Assembly: GCA_026002975.1 (NCBI GenBank)
Contig: BPGJ01000006.1
Location: 1-64,000 of the forward strand
Source: Acidimicrobiia bacterium
GTDB lineage: Bacteria; Actinomycetota; Acidimicrobiia; Spongiisociales; ZC4RG35
Direction: 5' to 3'
DNA: 64,000 nucleotides
The notes under the pieces were generated by a model. It had not been told where the DNA came from, did no database searches, and saw nothing but the letters and a program-made list of their open reading frames with translations. The translations under genes and the position numbers were made by a program. Shown one piece after another: positions 7,278 through 14,410 of the stretch (position 1 is its first letter; each line of letters begins with the position of its first letter).

Positions 7278-8648
7278 ATGCGGGCACTACTGGTCTCCAC
7301 CTACGAGATGGGTCATCAACCCCTCGGGGTGGCGTCAGCCGCCGCGGCGTTGACCGAGGCAGGCCACGACGTCCGGGCGCTGGACCTCCAGGTGGAACCC
7401 TACAGGGAGGATCTGGTCGACTGGGCGGACGCGGTGGCAGTTTCGGTGCCCATGCACACCGCAATGCGGTTGGCGGTGCCACTCGCCGAGAAGATCCGGG
7501 AGCGTCGACCCGACCTCCCCATCGCCTTCTACGGGCTCTACGCGGCGGTGGCCCGGGATAGAACCGTGGCCCGTCTTATCGACAAGGCGATAGTGGGCGA
7601 GTACCTGCCAGGTCTGGTGTCCTGGTTCGCCGATCTCGACCGTGGGGTGGAGGTCGACCTCACCGTGCAGCAGTTCGGGGTGCCTCGCCGAGACCTGCTC
7701 CCTCCCCTCGACCGGTACAGCCACCTCCAGATCGGGGACGAGCATCGTCTGGCGGGCTACGTCGAGGCCAGCCATGGATGCCGCCACCGGTGTCGCCACT
7801 GTCCGGTCCCGGCGGTCTACGACGGACTGTTCCGGATCGTAGGTGTGGAGCCGGTGGTGAGCGACGTGGCCCAGCTCGTCGACATGGGAGCCCGCCACAT
7901 CAGCTTCGGCGATCCCGACTTCCTCAACGCGCCGGTCTACGCAGCCAAGGTGATCGACGCCGTCCACCGTACCTTTCCCGACCTCACCTTCGACGTGACC
8001 GTGAAGGTGGAGCACCTACTCGCCCACCCCGGGTTACTCGAGACGTTGGCCGCCAGCAACGTGTTGTTCGTCGTTTCCGCCTTCGAGACCGTGTCGGACC
8101 ACATCCTCCGGCTCCTCGACAAGGGCCACACGGTCGCCGACATGGCCCGAGCGGTGGAGGAGTGTCGGCGGGTGGGCATCGACATCAGGGCGTCGTGGCT
8201 GCCGTTCACCCCATGGACCCGTCCCGACGATCTCCTTGGGGTGTTCCGGTTCCTCGCCGACCACGACCTGGCCGCCACCACCGACCCGGTCCAGCTGTCG
8301 ATCCGTCTCCTGGTTCCCGACGGGTCGCTCCTCCTCGACCTGCCCGACATGGTTCCCTACCTGGGCGACTACGACCCGGTGGGTCTCACCTACCGATGGG
8401 AGTACGCCCATCCGGAGCTGGATCGGGTGCAGGCGACGTTGGCCGAGCTGGCAGCGGAGGCGGCCGATCGGGGAGAGGACCCGGGAACGACCCTTACCGA
8501 GATGTGGGCTCGGAGCGCCGAGCTCCTCGACCTTCCCGCCTCCGAGGTGATCCCGGCGGGTGCCACGTCGGGGCGACCCCGGATGACCGAACCCTGGTTC
8601 TGCTGAGCGGAACCCACCGGGCGCCAGGTCGGCGCCCTCGGCGACTAG
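7278..8648 (+). CDS. CUAEP-tail radical SAM selenoprotein (TGA at 8604-8606 read as selenocysteine)
   Basis: The N-terminal ~140 residues resemble a cobalamin-binding domain (MRALLVSTYEMGHQPLG, ALDLQVE, VSVPMHTAM). A radical SAM domain follows, with cysteines 168, 172 and 175 in CRHRCRHC for the 4Fe-4S cluster and a later ISFGDPDFLN strand. The apparent end is TEPWFC-TGA, but the frame continues Ala-Glu-Pro-Thr-Gly and closes at TAG 8646-8648, giving 456 residues with selenocysteine at 443. A family known as CUAEP/CCAEP-tail radical SAM (seleno)proteins has exactly this tail, with Sec or Cys in the variable place. A SECIS-like hairpin follows the TGA at the correct distance. The final CTAG also contains the plsB stop on the other strand. 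The reaction catalysed is unknown. Conventional gene calling would end this gene at 8606. Confidence 0.88.
8604..8641 (+). promoter_or_regulatory. Bacterial SECIS element (selenocysteine insertion)
   Basis: The TGA at 8604-8606 is followed after 19 bases by the loop AGGTC (8626-8630), closed by a perfect stem GGGCGCC (8619-8625) / GGCGCCC (8631-8637). CC at 8617-8618 can also pair with GG at 8640-8641 across a small bulge. The E. coli formate dehydrogenase SECIS has a similar spacing and an AGGUCU apical loop; the bulged U and loop guanines are what SelB contacts. There is no T-tract, which argues against an intrinsic terminator. Confidence 0.8.
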
Positions 8649-10885
8649 ACCGACACGTTCTCGAGTTCGGCGATCCGTCGGCTCCGCCCCACCAGGTCCT
8701 GGACCTCCTCCAGGAACGCCTGCCGGCTCTCCGGGGTGTCCAACCTCCGGTTCTCGACCAGACGCAACACGGTTTGGAACAGCGGCTTGGAGACGGCTTC
8801 GGGGCTCCGGAGCCGACCCTCGTCGATGGCTCGGCGGCCCCGTTCCAGGCAGGCGGCGAGGAACTCCCGCTCGTCGGCGGGTCCGTCGACCGCGAGCTGT
8901 TCGGCCACCACCAGATAGGCCTCCAGGAACGGGAGGAGCGTCCAATGGGCACGGAGGGGACGGCACGACTCGAGCAGCTTCCGCCGGTCGGTCGCCACCA
9001 GGTCTTCCCAGTGGGGGTCGATCCGCTCCAGTTCGACTCGGATCCGCTCCAGGAACCGGGCCTTGGCGGGGAAGAAGAACTCGAACTTGAGCAGGTCCCG
9101 GATCGCCAGGGCCTCGTCGAACGGGTCGCCGCTCCCGGCCAGGGCCAGTTCGGTGATGGCCCCGGGAACGAAATGATGGACCACCGAGTTCCGGTAGTAG
9201 GAGGCCTCGATCGCCTGTCTACGGCTCAGCCTGACGTGTTGGTCCTCCAAGGTGACGGTCCCGTGGCGAGCCAGCTGGGCGAGCAGGGAAGCCACCCGCT
9301 CGGGTCGGTGGAGCTCTAGGGGCTCGGTGACCGGGAAACCCATCTCGTCCACGTACCGGCACAGCTCGGTGCACCGTGCCGTGACCCGGGACACGGTGGG
9401 TTCCGGATCGGCCAGGGTGGCGGCGGTGACCAGGGACGTGGGAGTTATCGGCGTCACCTCCGAGATCCGGTACATCACCTCGAAGGCGAGCTTCTGCAGG
9501 TCGAGGGTGACCTCGTCACCCTCCCCTGACAGTTCGGCCACGTCCCGACCCACCGACACCGGCTCGGCGAACCGTATGTGGATGTTCCCGTAGCCGATCC
9601 GAAGCGAGCGGATCGCCGACACCGCCCAGGCGAAACTCTCGGGACGCTTCTCCCCTCCCAGGGCTTCGTGGGCGTAGTCGTGCACGTCCTGGATCTGGTC
9701 GTAGGTGATGGCGGTCGGGATCAGATAGAGGTCGTCGGCCTTGCCCCTCCGCACCGAGTCGACCACCCAGCTCAGCAGACCGAACCGAGGGGGGAGCAGC
9801 TTCCCGGTGCGGGACCTGCCCCCCTCCATGTACCACTCCAGGGGAAACCGCTTCTCCAACAGATAGTCCAGGTAGGAGCGGAGGACGAACTTGTACAGAG
9901 GGTTGTCCTTGAAGCTCCGTCGTATGAAGAAAGCACCGGTGCGGCGTATCAGCGGTCCCACCGGCCAGAAGTTCATGTTGATCCCGGCCGCGGTGTGGTT
10001 CGGCGGCAGGTCGTTCTGCCACAGGACGTATTGGAGGCTGAGACGATCCATCATCGAGCGGTGGGAGGGGAGGAACGCCAGCGGATGACTCTCGCCCAGC
10101 GCGGTCACCTTCCGCAGCTCGTCGGGGTCGTACAGGATGGCCCCATAGCCGAGCCGGTACAGCCATTGGATGGCGGTGGCCACCAGGTCGATCACGAAAG
10201 TGCTGTGGGACGCCGCGATCTCCCTCAGGTAGTAACGGGCCCGGGCGAACGCCAACTCGGGGGGCATTCCCTGCTCCCCGGCGATCCGCACCACACCGTC
10301 TCGGAACTCGGCCCTGTCCAGGATCTCTTCCCGGACGAAACGGGGGACCTTGTACCGGTTGCCCCGGAGCGCACGTTCGGCCCTCTCCAGGGCCAGATGG
10401 GCCCGCCGGGTGACGAAGGTGACCAGACTCACCGCCTCGGGTGAGGTGCGCCAGGCCTCCAACAGCTCGTCGGCCCGGGCTCCCTGTCCGACGACGATCC
10501 GAACCCGGTCGGGGTGGAGACGGACGATCAGGTGTTGGCGGACGGCGTTCGGGTCCCGGGGATCCCCGAGTTTCAGCAGGTCGACCCACGAGGCGGTGCG
10601 CATCCCGTGCCGCTCGGGTGGAAACCAGGCCAGGCGGACCGGCACGACCAACGGATCGTCGCCTCTCTGGAGTCGTGCAGCGAGCCGCGGGTCGGTGCGC
10701 CGCCGGCGGAGGCGGTTGGGTCGGCGGGACGGAAGCAGATCGATGGTCTCCACCCCACCACCCCCCACCCTCTCGGCCCATCCCACCAGGATGTCCTGCT
10801 CCAAGCGGGAGGCCGCGTCGACCAGCACCACCAGAGGCCTGGTTGGGTCGAGAGGGGGTTCGTCGGGGAGGACGGGAGCGGCCAC
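8645..10885 (-). CDS. plsB: Glycerol-3-phosphate 1-O-acyltransferase (PlsB type)
   Basis: A 746-residue protein of the large membrane-associated PlsB family, which acylates position 1 of glycerol-3-phosphate to begin phospholipid synthesis. The acyltransferase block has FLPSHRSMMDRLSL (the HX4D motif), GINMNFWPVGPLIRRTGAFF, then YMEGGRSRTGKLLPP and LIPTAITYDQI, in the family order. The C-terminal third is helical and variable. The start is GTG at 10885; dtd begins 30 bases away in the opposite direction. Its stop shares the CTAG at 8645-8648 with the read-through stop of the radical SAM gene. The window also encodes plsX, so two routes into acyl transfer are present. Confidence 0.92.
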   Translation of the reverse strand: MAAPVLPDEPPLDPTRPLVVLVDAASRLEQDILVGWAERVGGGGVETIDLLPSRRPNRLRRRRTDPRLAARLQRGDDPLVVPVRLAWFPPERHGMRTASWVDLLKLGDPRDPNAVRQHLIVRLHPDRVRIVVGQGARADELLEAWRTSPEAVSLVTFVTRRAHLALERAERALRGNRYKVPRFVREEILDRAEFRDGVVRIAGEQGMPPELAFARARYYLREIAASHSTFVIDLVATAIQWLYRLGYGAILYDPDELRKVTALGESHPLAFLPSHRSMMDRLSLQYVLWQNDLPPNHTAAGINMNFWPVGPLIRRTGAFFIRRSFKDNPLYKFVLRSYLDYLLEKRFPLEWYMEGGRSRTGKLLPPRFGLLSWVVDSVRRGKADDLYLIPTAITYDQIQDVHDYAHEALGGEKRPESFAWAVSAIRSLRIGYGNIHIRFAEPVSVGRDVAELSGEGDEVTLDLQKLAFEVMYRISEVTPITPTSLVTAATLADPEPTVSRVTARCTELCRYVDEMGFPVTEPLELHRPERVASLLAQLARHGTVTLEDQHVRLSRRQAIEASYYRNSVVHHFVPGAITELALAGSGDPFDEALAIRDLLKFEFFFPAKARFLERIRVELERIDPHWEDLVATDRRKLLESCRPLRAHWTLLPFLEAYLVVAEQLAVDGPADEREFLAACLERGRRAIDEGRLRSPEAVSKPLFQTVLRLVENRRLDTPESRQAFLEEVQDLVGRSRRIAELENVSV

Positions 10886-10915
10886 GTCGAAAAGGATGCC
10901 AGAATCGGCCGGGCC

Positions 10916-11371
10916 GTGCGTGCGGTAGTCCAGAGGGTTTCCAGGGCCCAGGTACGGGTCGACGGAGTGGCCGTCTCGAGCATCGGTCCCGGCCTCTGCG
11001 CCTTCGTCGGGGTGGAAAAGGGTGACACCGAAGCCGACGTGGCAGCCCTGGCCGACAAGCTCGCCGGCCTCAGGGTGTTCAGCGACCCGGAAGGTCGGAT
11101 GAACCTCGACATCTACGCGGTGGGCGGGAGCCTCCTCGTAGTGAGTCAGTTCACCCTCGCCGCCGACCTGCGGCGAGGCCGGCGCCCGTCCTTCGACCGG
11201 GCGGCACCCCCCGAAGAAGCCGAGCGTCTCCTCCAGATCCTGGTCGACCGGCTACGGTCCGAAGGGCTCTCCGTGGCCACCGGCGTGTTCGGCGCCGTCA
11301 TGGAAGTCGATCTGGTCAACCAGGGGCCGGTGACCTTCGTCATAGCCACGTCTTCGGGTCGGGTGGTGTGA
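10916..11371 (+). CDS. dtd: D-aminoacyl-tRNA deacylase
   Basis: A 151-residue protein, normal for Dtd. It hydrolyses D-aminoacyl-tRNAs (and glycyl-tRNA-Ala) to prevent D-residue misincorporation. It has MRAVVQRVSRAQVRVDG at the start, SQFTLAAD for the catalytic site, and NQGPVTFVI near the C-terminus, corresponding to the cross-subunit Gly-Pro motif. The GTG at 10916 was chosen because it begins the conserved RAVVQRV strand; the open frame extends upstream over plsB without conservation. The gene ends three bases before the convergent adnB stop. Confidence 0.92.
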   Translation: MRAVVQRVSRAQVRVDGVAVSSIGPGLCAFVGVEKGDTEADVAALADKLAGLRVFSDPEGRMNLDIYAVGGSLLVVSQFTLAADLRRGRRPSFDRAAPPEEAERLLQILVDRLRSEGLSVATGVFGAVMEVDLVNQGPVTFVIATSSGRVV

Positions 11372-11374
11372 GCC

Positions 11375-14300
11375 TCATTCCGCCGACAGATACTCGGCTC
11401 CCGGGGGACAGAACCGGACGAAGTCGCAGTTGCGGCAAGCCGGCGACGGGGCCGGATCGAACCGGCCCTCGGTGATTCCGCCCACCAGGTCTTCGATCTC
11501 CCTTCGTGCTTCTTCCAACCACTCGGCATCGGCTACGTAGGTGACCTCCTCACAGGTGTTCCCTCCCAGGTAGGCGAAGGTCAGCCTGAGCCGGTCGGGT
11601 CTGGGGCGGCCGAATTCGACGTGCCGGATGGCCAGGCCGTAGACCTGGAGCTGAACCGGAGGAACCGGACCGTCCGGTTTGCGGCCCGACTTGAAGTCGA
11701 CCACCTCCCAATGGTCTCCCCGGTCGTACACGGCGTCGATCCTTCCCCGGATCACCACATCCGGTTCCAGGACGAGATGGAAGGGAGCTTCGACCAGGAG
11801 AGGCGGCTGCTCCGAGAAACGGGAGGCGAGGAAGTTCCGGAAGGGATCGGCTCCGGTGGTCTGTGCGCCGTCCCACTCCACCGCGTCGTACAGCTCCGGA
11901 TCCAACTCTTCCAGGGGGACCCTGCCTCGCAGGTGCAACTCGATGCGTCGATGGATCTGCACTCCCCGGGTAGCGGCCCGGCCGCCACGACGAGGCAGAC
12001 GGTCCACCTCGGTCCAGTAGAAGCGCAGGGGGCAGGTCCGGTAGGTGACCAGGCCTGTCGCCGACATCTCCATTCGGGTCGCCGGCTCCACGGTACGGGG
12101 CACCGAGATGTCGAGCACGAGCTGCCGGTGGTCTTCCACCGCGGTGTGGTACTCGGCGACCACCCCTCGCTCCTCGGCCACCCGTCGGGGTAGCTCGGGA
12201 TCTTCCACCACCTCTTCGAGGAAACGGTTGGGGTCTTCGCCCAGGAGAGGATCCTCCGCTGCTGTCGATGGGGTGCCCACCACCATCACCTCGGGTCGGG
12301 GCGGCGGCTCTCCGGGCGGATCCCCGATCGTCGAACCCACACCGGCTGCGTGCTCCCACAGCTCGGAGGGCGGAACCGGGTTCTGGTTGGGCTCCGGGTG
12401 TCCGTACCAATGGGCACCGGTGACGTACAGCCGCTCTTTGGCCCGTGTGACGGCCACATACGCCACACGCCACTCCTGCCGGATCCGGTTCTGCTGCAAC
12501 CATTCCCGGAGGTCGGCGGACTCGGGCGGTCCCGGATCGAGCCTGAACTCGAAGGGCAGGCTCTCCGGTCGGGAGGTCGGATCGTCGTAGGCTCCTCCCC
12601 GGGTGGGGAAGTTCCCCCGGTAGACGGCGGGCAGGAACACCACGGGCCACTCGAGGCCCTTGGCCCGGTGGACGGTTATCAGCGTCACCGCGTCGGCGCC
12701 TGACAACCGGGCGGTGTCGAGCTCCTCGGCGTGCTCCTGGTCGAGCGCTTCCAGGTGGGCGAGGAACGCCCGAAGGGTGGGTCGTCCATCCAAGGGACTC
12801 CACGACTCGGCCAGGTCGAGGAATCTGTGGAGGTTGAGTCGAGCGGACAGCGCCGAGTTCGGCTCCATCGCTTCGATCTCGTCCCAAGCCCCGATTCGAT
12901 CCAGGATCGTGCGGCAGAGCTCGACCAGCGAAAGCTGCTGGGCGGAGGCGACCAGCTCTCCGTATTCGGATCGGAACTCTTCGAGGCGGGCCCGTGCCTC
13001 GTCGGAGAGGCCTTCGAATCCCTCCAAGCGATCCACCACCTCCGCGACTCCGATGGGGACCTCTCGATCCGGGTCGGCCGGGTCGACGCTCAGCCGCACC
13101 TGTCGGCTGATCACCGCCAAGTCGGCCAAACCCAGCCGATACCTGGGCCCGAGGAGGATGCGGGCCGCCGCCGGGCCGTCGTCGGGCCGTTCGAGGAGAC
13201 GAAGCCAGGCATGCAGATCCACCACCTCCGGCACGCCCAGGAGCCCACCCAGGTTGGCGACCTCGAAGGGGATGTCGTGGACGGCCAACGCCTGATGCAC
13301 GAGGAGCATGTCCTTGTTCTTGCGGAACAGGATCGCCATGTCCCGCCATGCGGTTCCCGTCTCGTGGAGATCACCGATCGTCGATGCCAGCCATTCCGCC
13401 TCCTGGACTGCGGTGTCGAACCAGGCGGTCTCGACCGACCCGGGGAGGGCGTCGGGTCGGGGGCGCAACCGAACCGACCCGGACAGCTCCTCCACCAGCC
13501 GGTTGGCCAGTTCCAGGATCTTCCAGCCGGACCGCCGGTTGACCGTCAGTTCCAGGGTGGGCGCCGGTCCCTCGGGGTTGGCGAAGTGCTGGGGAAAGTC
13601 GGCGAAGTTGGCTGGGGACGCTCCCCGCCACTCGTAGATGGTCTGATACGGGTCGCCCACCGCGGTGACCGGCACCCTCCCGGCGAACAACCGGCGAAGG
13701 AGCTCCCTCTGGGCGGGATTGGTGTCCTGGTACTCGTCGAGCAGGACCGCCCGATAACGGGCCGCGATCTTCTCGGCCACGTCCGGATGGTCCACCACCA
13801 GGCGATGCGCCTTGGTGATCAGATCCCCATAGTCGGCCACCCCCATCCGGCGTTTCTCCTCCTCGTAGGCCGAGAGGAGTTCCAGCATCTCCTTTCGAGC
13901 GGGCCAAGGCTCCTCCTCCGTCGCGGCGCCCAACACGGTGACGGGATCGACCAGGTTGTCGGCCAGTCGACCGCCCAGGGTCAGGATCCGATCCACCGCT
14001 GCGGGGATCGTCGGGTCGAAGGAGTCCCAGTCGAACCGGTCGAGGAGGTCCATGAGCAGGCGGTGGGCATAGGCGGGGGTGATGATCGGGGTGTCCCGCT
14101 CGATACCGACCAAGACACCGAACTCGCGCAGGATCGAGGCGGCGAAACCGTGATAGGTGTGGACCTCGACCTCCCTGCCGACTTCGATCCGACCACCCAA
14201 CATCGCCCGGATCCGGTCGGCCAGCTCCTCGGCCGCCTTGTTGGTGAAGGTGAGGCCGAGGATCGCTTCGGGATCGACCCCGTGCCGGGTCACCAGCTCC

Positions 14301-14410
14301 ACCACCCTCCAGGCGAGGGTCGAGGTCTTGCCGGTACCGGCGGTCGCGGTGACCCGCAGCGACACGAGGGGCGACTCCACGACCCGGAGCTGTTCTCTGC
14401 TCGGTCTCAC
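11375..14410 (-). CDS. adnB: AdnB-like ATP-dependent helicase-nuclease subunit
   Basis: A 1011-residue UvrD-like helicase with a C-terminal RecB-family nuclease. Helicase motifs in order: Walker A AGTGKTS (residues 24-30), LTFTNKAAEE, LLDEYQDTNPAQ (Walker B), GDPYQTIYEWRGA, TVHRAKGLEW and VAVTRAKERLYV. The nuclease has VVDFKSGRK, plus a TYRTCPLRFYW cysteine and CRNCDFVRFC, the four-cysteine pattern of an Fe-S staple. Mycobacterial AdnAB resects double-strand breaks and replaces RecBCD/AddAB. The GTG at 14410 overlaps the adnA stop (GTGA); a long upstream extension in the same frame is antisense-like noise inside adnA. Confidence 0.87.
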   Translation of the reverse strand: MRPSREQLRVVESPLVSLRVTATAGTGKTSTLAWRVVELVTRHGVDPEAILGLTFTNKAAEELADRIRAMLGGRIEVGREVEVHTYHGFAASILREFGVLVGIERDTPIITPAYAHRLLMDLLDRFDWDSFDPTIPAAVDRILTLGGRLADNLVDPVTVLGAATEEEPWPARKEMLELLSAYEEEKRRMGVADYGDLITKAHRLVVDHPDVAEKIAARYRAVLLDEYQDTNPAQRELLRRLFAGRVPVTAVGDPYQTIYEWRGASPANFADFPQHFANPEGPAPTLELTVNRRSGWKILELANRLVEELSGSVRLRPRPDALPGSVETAWFDTAVQEAEWLASTIGDLHETGTAWRDMAILFRKNKDMLLVHQALAVHDIPFEVANLGGLLGVPEVVDLHAWLRLLERPDDGPAAARILLGPRYRLGLADLAVISRQVRLSVDPADPDREVPIGVAEVVDRLEGFEGLSDEARARLEEFRSEYGELVASAQQLSLVELCRTILDRIGAWDEIEAMEPNSALSARLNLHRFLDLAESWSPLDGRPTLRAFLAHLEALDQEHAEELDTARLSGADAVTLITVHRAKGLEWPVVFLPAVYRGNFPTRGGAYDDPTSRPESLPFEFRLDPGPPESADLREWLQQNRIRQEWRVAYVAVTRAKERLYVTGAHWYGHPEPNQNPVPPSELWEHAAGVGSTIGDPPGEPPPRPEVMVVGTPSTAAEDPLLGEDPNRFLEEVVEDPELPRRVAEERGVVAEYHTAVEDHRQLVLDISVPRTVEPATRMEMSATGLVTYRTCPLRFYWTEVDRLPRRGGRAATRGVQIHRRIELHLRGRVPLEELDPELYDAVEWDGAQTTGADPFRNFLASRFSEQPPLLVEAPFHLVLEPDVVIRGRIDAVYDRGDHWEVVDFKSGRKPDGPVPPVQLQVYGLAIRHVEFGRPRPDRLRLTFAYLGGNTCEEVTYVADAEWLEEARREIEDLVGGITEGRFDPAPSPACRNCDFVRFCPPGAEYLSAE

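Noticed and set aside
8619-8637. Intrinsic transcription terminator after the radical SAM gene
   Set aside because: There is no T-tract, the loop is AGGTC as in SECIS elements, and the stem lies inside the read-through frame.
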